A stretch of DNA of 64,000 bases from Nocardioides sp. PD653-B2 (GCF_002117935.1 NZ_BDJE01000002.1:1-64000), one strand, 5' to 3'. Numbered from the stretch's first letter, positions 8,782 to 17,566 are shown. Program-made: numbers and translations. The notes: a model not told the origin generated them from the letters alone.

Positions 8782-9657
8782 TCAGCCGAACGAGTAGGAC
8801 TCGAGGGAGTCGACGACCAGGTCCCGGTCGTCCGGGGTCTTCGCCACCGTGCCGAGCGTGGGGACGACGACCTCCCGCACCAGCTCGGTCGCCCCGAGCG
8901 CGGACAGCGCCGCCACCCAGTTGATCGCCTCGGCGACGCCCGGCGGCTTGTCGACGTCGAGCTCGCGGACGTGGCCGACGAAGCGGGCCGCCGACTCGAT
9001 GAGCGCGACGTTGGAGCCGGGTGAGACCCGCCGCAGGATCGCCACGATCCGCTCGGGCTCGGGGTACTCGAGCCAGTGGTAGAGGCAGCGGCGGCGCAGC
9101 GCGTCGTGCAGGTCACGGCTCCGGTTGGAGGTGAGCACGACGATCGGCGGCCGCGGCGCCGTGAACGTGCCGAGCTCCGGGACCGTCACCGAGCCCTCCC
9201 CGAGCGCCTCGAGCAGCAGCGCCTCGAACTCGTCGTCGGCCCGGTCGATCTCGTCGATCAGGAGCACCGGCGGCCGCGGACCGTCGTACCGGATGCAGCG
9301 CAGGATCGGGCGCTCCACCAGGAACTCCTCGCTGAAGAGGTCGGCCTCGGTCAGCTCGTGGTGCTGCGACTCGGCGAGCCGGATCGCGAGGAGCTGGCGC
9401 TGGTGGTTCCAGTCGTAGAGCGCCTCCGCTGCGGTCAGCCCCTCGTAGCACTGGAGCCGGACCAGCGGCGCGTCGAGCACCCGCGCCAGGGTCTGCGCCG
9501 CCGCGGTCTTGCCGACCCCCGACTCGCCCTCGAGCAGCAGCGGGAGGCCGAGGCGCAAGGTCAGGAAGACCGCGGTCGAGAGACCTTCGTCGGCGAGGTA
9601 GCCCTGCTCGTCGAACCGGGCGCGCACCTCGGCGGCCGACGCCGGCTCCGCACTCAC
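8782..9657 (-). CDS. coxD: CoxD-like AAA+ ATPase (MoxR group)
   Basis: 291 residues. Walker A is LLEGESGVGKTAAAQ, Walker B PPVLLIDEIDRADDEFEALL, and sensor 1 VVLTSNRSRDLHDALRRRC, followed by the lid domain. CoxD is the MoxR-type ATPase that, with the VWA protein CoxE, helps build the CuSMoO2 centre of CO dehydrogenase. The GTG start at 9657 was chosen because it overlaps the previous stop as GTGA and gives a normal CoxD N-terminus; upstream in-frame codons are Arg-rich and lie over the preceding gene. Confidence 0.88.
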   Translation of the reverse strand: MSAEPASAAEVRARFDEQGYLADEGLSTAVFLTLRLGLPLLLEGESGVGKTAAAQTLARVLDAPLVRLQCYEGLTAAEALYDWNHQRQLLAIRLAESQHHELTEADLFSEEFLVERPILRCIRYDGPRPPVLLIDEIDRADDEFEALLLEALGEGSVTVPELGTFTAPRPPIVVLTSNRSRDLHDALRRRCLYHWLEYPEPERIVAILRRVSPGSNVALIESAARFVGHVRELDVDKPPGVAEAINWVAALSALGATELVREVVVPTLGTVAKTPDDRDLVVDSLESYSFG

Positions 9658-10232
9658 TCGCCCACCCCGAGGAGCGCCTCGTAGTCGGCCCAGGTGTCCA
9701 CGTCGGGAGGGATGTCGCCGTGGACCCGCACGGTCAGGACGTCCTCGCCGGCGTCGACGAGCTTCCACACGGCCTTGTCGCCGTGCAGGGCGGTGAGGGT
9801 GTCGAACATGCTCCGATGGAACCAGAGCGGGTGGCCGAGCCCGTCGTCGTACGCGCAGACGCCGACGGCGTGGTCGCCGGCCGCGGAGACCAGGGCCGCG
9901 ATGCTGTCGGCCGACACCCCGGGCTGGTCGCCCAGGAGGAGCACGACACCGTCGGCGTCGTCCCGTACGGCGGCCAGGGCCGATCGGATCGACGTGGCGC
10001 AGCCGTCGCCGAAGTCGTGGTTGAGCACGACGTCGAGGCCGCGCAGGTCGACCTGGGCCCGGACCTCCTCGGCGGCGCCGCCGAGCGCGACCACGACCTG
10101 CTCGAGCCCGGCGGCACGGACCGTGCCGAGGGTGACGTCGAGCAGGGTGGTGCCCCGGTAGGACAGGAGCTGCTTGGGGTGACCGAGGCGGCGCGAGCCG
10201 CCCGCGGCGAGCACGACGGCGGCGGCGATCAC
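9654..10232 (-). CDS. MocA/MobA-like molybdenum cofactor nucleotidyltransferase
   Basis: 192 residues from a GTG that overlaps the preceding stop as GTGA. The nucleotide-binding loop is AVVLAAGGSRRLGHPKQLLSYRG, with a later GVVLLLGDQPGVS metal/nucleotide motif and a conserved GLGHPLWFHR segment. This is the MocA-type family that adds CMP (or GMP) to molybdopterin. In a CO dehydrogenase operon the sensible role is making molybdopterin cytosine dinucleotide, the cofactor form CoxL uses. It sits between the XdhC-like chaperone gene and coxD. Confidence 0.85.
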   Translation of the reverse strand: MIAAAVVLAAGGSRRLGHPKQLLSYRGTTLLDVTLGTVRAAGLEQVVVALGGAAEEVRAQVDLRGLDVVLNHDFGDGCATSIRSALAAVRDDADGVVLLLGDQPGVSADSIAALVSAAGDHAVGVCAYDDGLGHPLWFHRSMFDTLTALHGDKAVWKLVDAGEDVLTVRVHGDIPPDVDTWADYEALLGVGE

Positions 10233-11119
10233 GAGGGCTGCGTCTCCAGGAAGTGGGTGCGGCAGCCGGGGTTGCAGAACCAGTGGTCGACGCCGTCGAC
10301 GGTCGCGTGCGCCGTGTCGGGGCCGATGGTCACGGTCATGCCGCAGACCGGGTCGACGGCCTGCGCCGGGGCTGTGGAGGCGCGGGTCGCCGCCGGCGCG
10401 ACCAGCCCCTCGAGCCGGATGCCGCGCACGATCGCCGCCACGATCGAGAGGGCCACCTCGGGCGCGGTCCGCGCGCCGATGTCGAGCCCGACGTGCAGGT
10501 GCACCCGCCGGGAGTCGGCCTCGGACAGGTCCAGCTCGGCGAGCAGCGCCTCCCCCCGGGTGTGGCTGCAGACCACGCCGACGAAGCCCACGCCGTGCGC
10601 GAGCGCCGTCCGCACGGCGCCCACCTCGTCGCCGCCGTGGCTGGAGACCACGACCGCGGTCGCGCCGGCCGGCTCCGCGCCGTCCTCCGCACGCGCGACG
10701 ACGAACCCGAGGGCCGGTGCCAGTGCGGCCAGCGCATCGGCCGTCGGCGAGCCGCCGACGACGTGCAGGACCGGCGCCGGGAGCAGCGGCTCGAGGTAGA
10801 TCTCCATCGCACCTCCGGACAGGCAGGGGTTCACCACGATGCTGGCACCGGGCGACTCCGGGAAGACGTCGGTGCCGTCCGGGAGGACCCGCAGCAGCAG
10901 GCTCTGTCCCGAGTCGAGCGCACCGAGCGCCGCCGTGCGCACCGAGCCGGCGGCACACTGGCCGCCCACGAAGCCCTCCATCGTGCCGTCGGCCAGGATG
11001 ATCGCCCGGTCGCCGGGGCGCGCCGAGCTCGGCTCCTGGGCGCGGACCACGGTGGCCTGCACGAAGGGCACCCCGCTCCGGGTCAGCTCCTCGACCCGGG
11101 TCGACATGGTGACGGTCAT
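10229..11119 (-). CDS. XdhC/CoxF-family Mo-enzyme maturation protein fused to a YHS domain
   Basis: 296 residues. The first part is an XdhC-like domain (residues ~10-115: FVQATVVRAQEPSSARPGDRA, GFVGGQCAAGS, PCLSGGAMEIYLEPL). A Rossmann-type XdhC C-terminal domain follows (~115-235: VLHVVGGSPTADALAAL, VVSSHGGDE, HLHVGLDIGARTAPEVALSI). A C-terminal metal-binding YHS/TRASH-like domain ends the protein (~250-290: VDPVCGMTV, then WFCNPGCRTHF). XdhC proteins hold molybdenum cofactor and promote its sulfuration before insertion. The added YHS domain, with Cys residues suited to copper or another soft metal, is an interesting match to a copper-containing Mo enzyme. A GAGGAG lies before the ATG. Confidence 0.85.
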   Translation of the reverse strand: MTVTMSTRVEELTRSGVPFVQATVVRAQEPSSARPGDRAIILADGTMEGFVGGQCAAGSVRTAALGALDSGQSLLLRVLPDGTDVFPESPGASIVVNPCLSGGAMEIYLEPLLPAPVLHVVGGSPTADALAALAPALGFVVARAEDGAEPAGATAVVVSSHGGDEVGAVRTALAHGVGFVGVVCSHTRGEALLAELDLSEADSRRVHLHVGLDIGARTAPEVALSIVAAIVRGIRLEGLVAPAATRASTAPAQAVDPVCGMTVTIGPDTAHATVDGVDHWFCNPGCRTHFLETQPS

Positions 11120-11129
11120 CGGGCTCCTC

Positions 11130-13538
11130 TCAGATCGGCGGGGTCGGGCGGCCCTGCATCGCGTCCCAGACCCGCGACGGCGTGAGCGGCATGTCGGCGT
11201 GCCGGATGCCGAACGGCTTGAGCGCGTCGACGACGGCGTTCACGACCGCCGGCGGCGAGCCGACGGTGGCCGACTCCCCCACGCCCTTCGCGCCGATCGG
11301 GTGGTGCGGCGACGGGGTGACGGTGTGGCCGGTCTCCCAGTGCGGCACCTCGAGCGCGGTCGGGATGAGGTAGTCCATCAGCGAGCCGCCGAGGCAGTTG
11401 CCCTCGTCGTCGAAGGCGATCATCTCCATCAGCGCCATGCCGACCCCGTCGGTGAGGCCGCCGTGCACCTGGCCCTCGATGATCATCGGGTTGATCCGGG
11501 TGCCGCAGTCGTCGACGGCGACGAAGCGACGGACCTTCACGGCCGCCGTCCCCGGGTCGATGTCGACCACGCAGATGTAGGCGCCGAACGGGTAGGTGAG
11601 GTTCTCCGGGTTGTAGCAGATCTGGGCCTCCAGGCCGCCCTCCACGCCGTCGGGCAGGTCGCCCGCGCCGTGCGCGCGCATCGCGATGTCCTGGATCGTC
11701 ACGGACCGGCTCGGGTCGCCCTTCACCGCGAAGGAGCCCTTCTGCCACTCGAGGTCGGCCACGGACACCTCGAGCATCCCCGAGGCGATGATCTGCGCCT
11801 TGTCGCGCACCTTGCGCGACACCAGCGCGGCCGCCGCACCGGAGACCGGGGTCGACCGGCTGCCGTAGGTGCCCAGCCCGAACGGCGTCTGGTCGGTGTC
11901 GCCGTTGATCACCTGGATGTCCGCGGGCGGGATGCCGATCTCCTCCGCGACGATCTGGGCGAACGTCGTCTCGTGGCCCTGGCCCTGGCTCATGCACGAG
12001 ACCCGGAGCACGGCCTTGCCGGTCGGGTGGATCCGCAGCTCGCTGCCGTCGGCCATGCCGAGGCCCAGGATGTCCATGTCCTTGCGCGGACCGGCGCCGA
12101 CGGCCTCGGTGAAGAACGCGACCCCGATGCCCATCAGCTCGCCGCGCTCGCGCTTCTCGGCCTGCTCGGCGCGCAGCTCGTCGTACCCCGCCATCTCGAG
12201 GGCGAGGTCGAGCGCGCGCTCGTACTCGCCGGAGTCGTAGACCCAGCCGGTCTTGGTCGTGTACGGGAACTGCTCCGGTTGGATGAAGTTCTGGCGCCGC
12301 AACTCGACCGGGTCCTTCTCGAGGTCGTAGGCGAGGCAGTCGACGAGCCGCTCGACCAGGTAGACCGCCTCGGTGATCCGGAAGGAGCAGGCGTACGCCA
12401 CGCCACCGGGGGCCTTGTTCGTGTAGACGGCCGTCATGGAGCAGTACGCCGCCTCCAGGTCGTAGCTGCCCGTGAAGACGCCGAAGAAGCCGGCGGGGTA
12501 CTTGGTCGGGGCGGCCGTGCCGTTGAAGGCGCCGTGGTCGGCGATCACGTGGGTCCGGATCGCGAGGATCTTGCCCTCCTTGGTGGCCGCGATCTCGCCG
12601 CGCATCACGTAGTCGCGCGCGAAGCCGGTGCTCACGAGGTTCTCCGAGCGGTCCTCCATCCACTTCACCGGCTTGCCGATCACCAGCGAGGCGACGATCG
12701 CGCAGACATAGCCCGGGTAGATCGGCACCTTGTTGCCGAACCCGCCGCCGATGTCGGGCGCGATCACCCGGATCTTGTGCTCGGGCAGCCCGGCGACCAA
12801 CGCGTAGACGGTGCGGTGCGCGTGCGGCGCCTGGCTCGTCGTCCAGAGCGTCAGCTGGCCGCTGACCCGCTCGTAGTCGGCCACGCACCCGCAGGTCTCC
12901 ATCGGCGCCGGGTGGACGCGCGGGTAGACGATGTCCTCCGTGACGACGACGTCGGCCCTCGCGAACACCGCGTCGGTGGCGGCCTTGTCGCCCGTCTCCC
13001 AGTCGAAGCAGTGGTTGTCGGTCTTGCCCTCGAGGTCGGTGCGGATCACCGGGGCGTCGGGCGCCAGCGCCGTCCGTACGTCGACGACCGGCGGCAGGAT
13101 GTCGTACTCGACGTCGATCAGCTCGAGCGCGTCGCGCGCGGAGTAGCGGTCCTCGGCGACGACGAACGCCACCTCCTGGCCCTGGAACCGGACCTTGTCG
13201 GTGGCGAGCACGGCCTGCACGTCGTTCGAGAGCGTCGGCATCCAGGCCAGCCCCTGCGCGGCGAGGTCGGCTCCGGTGATGACCGCCTTGACCTTCGGGT
13301 GCGCCTGGGCCGCGGTCGTGTCGATGCTGACGATGGTGGCGTGCGCGACGGGTGAGCGCAGGATCGCGAGGTGCAGCATCCCCTTGAGCTGGAGGTCGTC
13401 GACGTACTTGCCCATGCCACGGATGAAGCGCGGGTCCTCCTTGCGGAGCATCCGGCCGTGGCCGACGGGGTGCTGGTCGTTGTCGGCATGGTCGAGGTCC
13501 TCGGGGGTGGCGGCGACGCCTTCGTCGAGGGTGGTCAT
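11130..13538 (-). CDS. coxL: Form I aerobic carbon monoxide dehydrogenase, large Mo/Cu subunit
   Basis: 802 residues, the normal CoxL length. The decisive motif is VAYACSFRITEA: it matches the form I active-site loop AYxCSFR, whose Cys carries the copper, and not the AYRGAGR loop of form II enzymes. Other xanthine-oxidase-family landmarks are GGGFGNKVPIYP, SMSQGQGHETTF-like CMSQGQGHETTF, TYGSRSTPVSGAA and the active-site Glu in GAKGVGESATVGSPPA. The enzyme oxidises CO with water to CO2 and passes electrons through CoxS and CoxM to the respiratory chain. The ATG overlaps the coxS stop as ATGA. Gene order M-S-L is the one typical of form I. Confidence 0.95.
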   Translation of the reverse strand: MTTLDEGVAATPEDLDHADNDQHPVGHGRMLRKEDPRFIRGMGKYVDDLQLKGMLHLAILRSPVAHATIVSIDTTAAQAHPKVKAVITGADLAAQGLAWMPTLSNDVQAVLATDKVRFQGQEVAFVVAEDRYSARDALELIDVEYDILPPVVDVRTALAPDAPVIRTDLEGKTDNHCFDWETGDKAATDAVFARADVVVTEDIVYPRVHPAPMETCGCVADYERVSGQLTLWTTSQAPHAHRTVYALVAGLPEHKIRVIAPDIGGGFGNKVPIYPGYVCAIVASLVIGKPVKWMEDRSENLVSTGFARDYVMRGEIAATKEGKILAIRTHVIADHGAFNGTAAPTKYPAGFFGVFTGSYDLEAAYCSMTAVYTNKAPGGVAYACSFRITEAVYLVERLVDCLAYDLEKDPVELRRQNFIQPEQFPYTTKTGWVYDSGEYERALDLALEMAGYDELRAEQAEKRERGELMGIGVAFFTEAVGAGPRKDMDILGLGMADGSELRIHPTGKAVLRVSCMSQGQGHETTFAQIVAEEIGIPPADIQVINGDTDQTPFGLGTYGSRSTPVSGAAAALVSRKVRDKAQIIASGMLEVSVADLEWQKGSFAVKGDPSRSVTIQDIAMRAHGAGDLPDGVEGGLEAQICYNPENLTYPFGAYICVVDIDPGTAAVKVRRFVAVDDCGTRINPMIIEGQVHGGLTDGVGMALMEMIAFDDEGNCLGGSLMDYLIPTALEVPHWETGHTVTPSPHHPIGAKGVGESATVGSPPAVVNAVVDALKPFGIRHADMPLTPSRVWDAMQGRPTPPI

Positions 13539-14035
13539 GACTCGCTCCCCACGGTCTCGGCGTCGGCGTGGGCACCCGCTTCGTGGGCGGCTGCCCACTG
13601 CACGGACCGGACGATGGTGGTGTAGCCGGTGCAGCGGCAGATCTGCCCGGAGATGGCCTCGCGGATCGTCTGCTCGCTGGGGTCCGGGTCGCGGTCGAGG
13701 AGGGCGCGCGCGGTCATCAGCATGCCTGGCGTGCAGAATCCGCACTGCAGGCCGTGACAGCGCATGAACCCCTCCTGCACCGGGTCGAGCACGCCGTCCT
13801 GCTCGAGGCCCTCGACCGTGCGGACCTCGCGGCCGCCCGCCATCGCGGCCAGGACCGTGCAGGTCTTGACGGGCTCGCCGTCCATCCAGGCCACGCACGT
13901 CCCGCAGTTGCTCGTGTCGCACCCCCAGTGGGTGCCGGTGAGCCCGAGCTCGTCGCGCAGGAAGTGGACCAGGAGCATCCGGCCCTCGATCTCGCGCGTG
14001 ACGGTCTCGCCGTTCACGCTCATGGTGACCTGCAT
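13535..14035 (-). CDS. coxS: CO dehydrogenase small [2Fe-2S] subunit
   Basis: 166 residues. The N-terminal plant-ferredoxin-like cluster site is GCDTSNCGTCVAWMDG with the fourth Cys in KTCTVLA. The C-terminal helical cluster site is LQCGFCTPGMLM plus QICRCTGYTTIV. Both patterns are those of the iron-sulfur subunit of Mo hydroxylases. It transfers electrons from the CoxL Mo/Cu site to the FAD of CoxM. It starts one base after the coxM stop codon and its own stop overlaps coxL, so translation is tightly coupled. Confidence 0.95.
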   Translation of the reverse strand: MQVTMSVNGETVTREIEGRMLLVHFLRDELGLTGTHWGCDTSNCGTCVAWMDGEPVKTCTVLAAMAGGREVRTVEGLEQDGVLDPVQEGFMRCHGLQCGFCTPGMLMTARALLDRDPDPSEQTIREAISGQICRCTGYTTIVRSVQWAAAHEAGAHADAETVGSES

Positions 14036-14036
14036 G

Positions 14037-14936
14037 TCAGCCGTTCCTTCCCTGGTCGCCTGCTGCGCCTGCCTGGATCCGCTCGACCGAGAGCCGGAGC
14101 GTGCGTCGCGTGAGCTCGTCGGCCAGGTGCCGCTTGTAGTCGGCCGTGCCCCGGTTGTCGGTCACCGGGGAGCAGCTCTCCGCGGCGATCGCGCCGGCCC
14201 GGGCGTAGAGGTCCTCCGACGGCGCCTGACCCTGGAGTGCCTCGGAGATCGCCGGGATGCCGGTGGTGTTGGGACCGACCGCGGCCAGCCCGACCCGCGC
14301 GCCGGTGATCACGTCGCCGTCCATCCAGACGGCGGCGCCGGCCGAGGTGACCGCCCAGTCGCCGGCCCGGCGCTCGACCTTGGCGTAGGCGCTGGACCCG
14401 TGGGGCCGCACCGGGATCCGGATCTCGGTGAGGATCTCGCCGTGCTCGACCGCGGTCTCGTACGGGCCGCGGTGGAACTCGGCCATCGTGACCACCCGCT
14501 CGCCGCCACGGCCCCGGATGACACAGCTGGCGTCGAGGGTCGTGCACACCGCGGTCAGGTCCTCGGACGGGTCGGCCTGGCACAGGGAGCCGCCGATCGT
14601 CCCCCGGTTGCGCACGATCGGGTCCGCGATGACCTGCTCGGCGTCCGCGAAGATCGGGAACAGCGCCGCCAGCTCCGGCGACTCGAGCAGCTCGCGATGG
14701 CGCGTCATCGCCCCGATCCGGATCTCGTCGGTCCCGACCCGCACGTAGCCGAGCTCGTCGTGCAGGTCGTTGATGTCGATGACGTACTCGAGGTTGGCGA
14801 GCCGCAGCTTCATCATCGGGAGCAGGCTGTGCCCGCCCGCGATCAGCCGGGCCTCGTCACCGAGCCTCTCGAGCAGGTCGATGGCGTTGTCGACGCTGGT
14901 GGCCCGTTCGTACTCGAACGGCGCAGGTACTTGCAT
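14037..14936 (-). CDS. coxM: CO dehydrogenase medium FAD-binding subunit
   Basis: 299 residues. FAD-binding loops are visible: AGGHSLLPMMKLRLANLEYV (residues ~36-55) and TIGGSLCQADPSEDL (~113-127), as in the flavin subunits of CO dehydrogenase and xanthine dehydrogenase. A CO-dehydrogenase flavin C-terminal domain follows. It is the first gene of the operon and has a clear Shine-Dalgarno (GGGAGG, eight bases before ATG). A weak -35 (TTGACG, 14996-14991) and -10 lie upstream. Confidence 0.93.
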   Translation of the reverse strand: MQVPAPFEYERATSVDNAIDLLERLGDEARLIAGGHSLLPMMKLRLANLEYVIDINDLHDELGYVRVGTDEIRIGAMTRHRELLESPELAALFPIFADAEQVIADPIVRNRGTIGGSLCQADPSEDLTAVCTTLDASCVIRGRGGERVVTMAEFHRGPYETAVEHGEILTEIRIPVRPHGSSAYAKVERRAGDWAVTSAGAAVWMDGDVITGARVGLAAVGPNTTGIPAISEALQGQAPSEDLYARAGAIAAESCSPVTDNRGTADYKRHLADELTRRTLRLSVERIQAGAAGDQGRNG

Positions 14937-14967
14937 GGGGCGACCTCCCTGTGGCGCTGGTCACACG

Positions 14968-15020
14968 ACTCTGTCCCTCGCCCGCGGAGCCGTCAACAGC
15001 CTCCTAAGCGCACCGTTAGG
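14968..15020 (-). promoter_or_regulatory. Candidate cox operon promoter with an inverted repeat upstream
   Basis: On the minus strand TTGACG (14996-14991) is followed by a 17-base spacer and CAGAGT (14973-14968), a weak but correctly spaced pair. Just upstream, CCTAA (15003-15007) and TTAGG (15016-15020) form an inverted repeat with an eight-base spacer. The arms could be an operator for the nearby LysR or another regulator. No experimental support. Confidence 0.3.
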
Positions 15021-15024
15021 TGGG

Positions 15025-15609
15025 TCAGAACATGACGACGAGCAGGTACGCCATGGCGCCGGCCATCGCGATGTCGCAACAGGCGTCGAGGCGCGCCGGA
15101 CCCGTGCTGCGCGCGGTGGTCACGAGCCGGACAGCCACCACGACCGCGAGCGCGACCAGCAGCGCGGCGAGCACCAGGTCGGGGACCACGATCCCGGTGC
15201 CGGCGGCGTCGGCGGCCCCCATCGACACGTGGTGGTGGCCGGCGCCCATGTCCATGCCCGAGCCCGTCGACATGTCCATCGGTGCGGCGGCGGTCGCGGT
15301 GGCCGTCGGGACCACCATCGCCACCATCGCGAGGCAGCCGACCGCGAGCACGGCGTACGACGTCCGGGTGGCGCGGCCGGCCAGCCGGAGCAGCGACCAG
15401 GCCAGGCCGACCGCGAAGACGACGAGCGAGGCGACCGACAGGGCGCGGCCGAACGGCGCCAGCAGCATCGCGACCATGCCGACGCCCATCAGCACGTGCC
15501 AGGCGTCGAGGTCGAGCCGGTGCTCGGGCCCCCGCAGGGCGGGGGTGAAGGCGCGCGCGAAGCAGTAGAGCACCACGACCGCCACGCAGGCGGCCAGCAC
15601 ACCGGCCAT
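15025..15609 (-). CDS. DUF5134 family multi-pass membrane protein
   Basis: 194 residues with about five to six hydrophobic segments. A Met/His-rich loop sits between segments (residues ~108-130: PMDMSTGSGMDMGAGHHHVS). The layout matches DUF5134 proteins, which are common in actinobacteria and often encoded near copper-handling genes. The Met/His loop could bind copper or another soft metal, which is inference. The ATG has GATGCT six bases upstream and no Shine-Dalgarno. Confidence 0.75.
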   Translation of the reverse strand: MAGVLAACVAVVVLYCFARAFTPALRGPEHRLDLDAWHVLMGVGMVAMLLAPFGRALSVASLVVFAVGLAWSLLRLAGRATRTSYAVLAVGCLAMVAMVVPTATATAAAPMDMSTGSGMDMGAGHHHVSMGAADAAGTGIVVPDLVLAALLVALAVVVAVRLVTTARSTGPARLDACCDIAMAGAMAYLLVVMF

Positions 15610-15663
15610 CGGGCGAGCATCGAGCCGGAGCGACCCCCGGTCAAGAGCGACCTCAGGCTTTGC

Positions 15664-15939
15664 TTAGCCCGCGCTGTTGTCGGCCGGGTCGTCGGACTCG
15701 ACCGGAGGCAGCGGCGCCTTCTTCTTGGCGGACGGGTCGTAGAGCCCGGCCTCCTCGGCGGCCTCCGCCTTGCGGAGCTGCTTGACCAGGCTGAACCCGA
15801 GGAAGGCGACCGCGAGGACCAGCCCGATGAAGATCGCGAACGCCACCCACCCGGCCTTGACGTCCTCGTCCTCCGGCACGTCGTCGACCAGCGAGGTCAC
15901 GAGGGGGAGGAGGTCGGGAAGGACGGTGAGGAGGTGCAT
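15664..15939 (-). CDS. Small single-pass membrane protein (Rv1083-like)
   Basis: 91 residues: a short N-terminal segment, an acidic stretch (DDVPEDEDVKAG), one transmembrane helix (WVAFAIFIGLVLAVAFLGF), and a charged cytoplasmic tail ending in Pro/Asp-rich sequence. The gene lies 12 bases downstream of mca on the same strand, as Rv1083 does after mca in M. tuberculosis. Function unknown. A -10-like GACACT lies six bases upstream of the ATG, so it may also be expressed by itself. Confidence 0.7.
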   Translation of the reverse strand: MHLLTVLPDLLPLVTSLVDDVPEDEDVKAGWVAFAIFIGLVLAVAFLGFSLVKQLRKAEAAEEAGLYDPSAKKKAPLPPVESDDPADNSAG

Positions 15940-15951
15940 GGGCCCAGTGTC

Positions 15952-16845
15952 TCAGGAGGGTGCGGTGATGCCGGCGAAGAGGTCGTCCTCCGGGGTCGGG
16001 GAGTCGACGTGGCTCACCACGAGCTCGAAGTCCTCGGTCGGCCAGATGTCGGCCTGGAGCTCGCGCGGGATCGCGAACCAGAAGCCGTCGGGGTCGATCT
16101 GGGTGGCGTGCGCGAGCAGCGCCTGGTCGCGGACGCCGAAGTAGTCGGCGCACGCCACCTTGGTCGTGACCCGGGCGTCCCACTCGGGCTCGTCCTTCCA
16201 CTCCTTGAGCCGCTCGGCCCAGGGCGACTCGAGCCCGTGGGCGATCATCGCGTCGTGGATGGCCTGCATCCGGGGCTTGTTGAACGAGTGGTGGTAGTAG
16301 AGCTTGAGGACCTGCCACGGCTCCCCGAGCTCGGGGTAGCGCTCCGGGTCGGCCGCCGCCTCGAACGCCGCGACGCTGATCTCGTGGCACTTGATGTGGT
16401 CGGGGTGCGGGTAGCCGCCGCGCTCGTCGTACGTCGTCATGACGTGCGGGCGGAACTCGCGGATCACCCGGACCAGCGGCGCCATCGCCTCCTCGAGCGG
16501 GACCAGCGCGAAGCAGCCCTCCGGCAGCGGCGGCTTCGGGTCACCCTCGGGCCAGCCGGAGTCGACGAAGCCCAGCCAGTCCTGCCGGATGCCGAGGATG
16601 TCGCGCGCCCGCTCCATCTCCTGGCGGCGGATCTCGGTGATGTTCTCGAGGATGTCGGGGCGGTCCATCTTGGGGTTGAGGATCGACCCGCGCTCACCCC
16701 CGGTGCAGGTCGCGACGTGGACGTCGACGCCCTGGGCGACGTACATCGCGGTGCTCGCGGCGCCCTTGCTCGACTCGTCGTCGGGGTGGGCGTGGACATG
16801 CATGAGGCGAAGCCCGGCGCGGGGCTTCGTGGGGTGCTGCGTCAC
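15952..16845 (-). CDS. mca: Mycothiol S-conjugate amidase
   Basis: 297 residues. The zinc-binding motif [11 protein letters not shown] (His and Asp ligands) starts near residue 17, with a second His motif in [13 protein letters not shown] and [15 protein letters not shown] near the N-terminus. These define the MshB/Mca LmbE-like deacetylase family. Length and the greA/DUF4307 neighbourhood favour Mca. Mca cleaves mycothiol-toxin conjugates so the mercapturic acid can be exported, a function restricted to mycothiol-making actinobacteria. The GTG start has TAGGAT six bases upstream. Confidence 0.93.
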   Translation of the reverse strand: MTQHPTKPRAGLRLMHVHAHPDDESSKGAASTAMYVAQGVDVHVATCTGGERGSILNPKMDRPDILENITEIRRQEMERARDILGIRQDWLGFVDSGWPEGDPKPPLPEGCFALVPLEEAMAPLVRVIREFRPHVMTTYDERGGYPHPDHIKCHEISVAAFEAAADPERYPELGEPWQVLKLYYHHSFNKPRMQAIHDAMIAHGLESPWAERLKEWKDEPEWDARVTTKVACADYFGVRDQALLAHATQIDPDGFWFAIPRELQADIWPTEDFELVVSHVDSPTPEDDLFAGITAPS

Positions 16846-16851
16846 CCACCC

Positions 16852-16857
16852 ATCCTA
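16852..16857 (-). promoter_or_regulatory. Leaderless -10 element of mca
   Basis: TAGGAT on the minus strand, six bases, then the GTG start of mca; no ribosome site. Confidence 0.55.
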
Positions 16858-16952
16858 GATGTGTGGTCTCAGGAGCCGGACACGTGCGGTCCCGTGGCTG
16901 CCGCGGTCGAGCCGGTCGCCGTGGGCAGACGCAGGGGTGGGAGCATGAACCG

Positions 16953-17354
16953 GTGACCGCGCAGACCGACCTCGCCGACCGGTACGGCGCGCCCGAGCCC
17001 TGGCGGCGGGCGGCGCTGCTGGCCGCCTGCGTGGTCGTCGCGGCAGCGTTCCTGGGCTGGCTGGGCTGGACGACGTGGGCGCACTCGACCCCCGACGTCG
17101 ACTCCGAGATCGTCGGCTACCGCGTCGTGGACGAGCACACCGCCGAGGCCACCGTCGACATCCGCCTGGAGAACTCCCAGGTCGTGGCGACCTGCACGCT
17201 GCGGGCCTACGCCGAGGACCACACCGTCGTGGGCGAGCTGTCGTTCACCCCCGAGTCGGGCGGACGGTCGGACCGCACCGTGCGCACCGAACGGCGGGCC
17301 ACCTCGGTCGAGCTGCTCGGCTGCACCGCCCCCGGCCAGACCCGCCCCCGCTGA
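16953..17354 (+). CDS. DUF4307 family membrane-anchored protein (Rv1081c-like)
   Basis: 133 residues from GTG at 16953. A cytoplasmic N-terminus (LADRYGAPEPWRR) is followed by one transmembrane helix (AALLAACVVVAAAFLGWLGW) and an extracytoplasmic beta-rich domain with two Cys (ATCTLRAYAED and ELLGCTAPG) that could form a disulfide. DUF4307 proteins occupy this position between mca and greA in other actinobacteria. GAGCAT lies six bases upstream of the GTG; the longer upstream reading frame has non-coding composition. Role unknown. Confidence 0.78.
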   Translation: MTAQTDLADRYGAPEPWRRAALLAACVVVAAAFLGWLGWTTWAHSTPDVDSEIVGYRVVDEHTAEATVDIRLENSQVVATCTLRAYAEDHTVVGELSFTPESGGRSDRTVRTERRATSVELLGCTAPGQTRPR

Positions 17355-17566
17355 CGCCTCGCCGGCCCGTCCACCGGAGACCACGTTCGCCGGACCTGCG
17401 ATCTGGGCACCCAGTTGTTAGACTCGACGGTCTGATGTCCCGCAGGGTCGTCGAGGAAAGACGGCCCGGCGACCGACGCGCGTCCGTTTCCACGGCATTC
17501 CGGGCGGGACCGGCACCACACCGGCGGAGGAGATCCGTCGTACCGAAACGTATGCAGGAGTACCCG

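Noticed and set aside
11130..13538. Form II (putative, non-CO) molybdenum hydroxylase
   Set aside because: The active-site loop is AYACSFR, not AYRGAGR, and the gene order M-S-L fits form I.
17355..17566. Riboswitch or attenuator upstream of greA
   Set aside because: The gap has no conserved aptamer-like structure or leader peptide that I can support.
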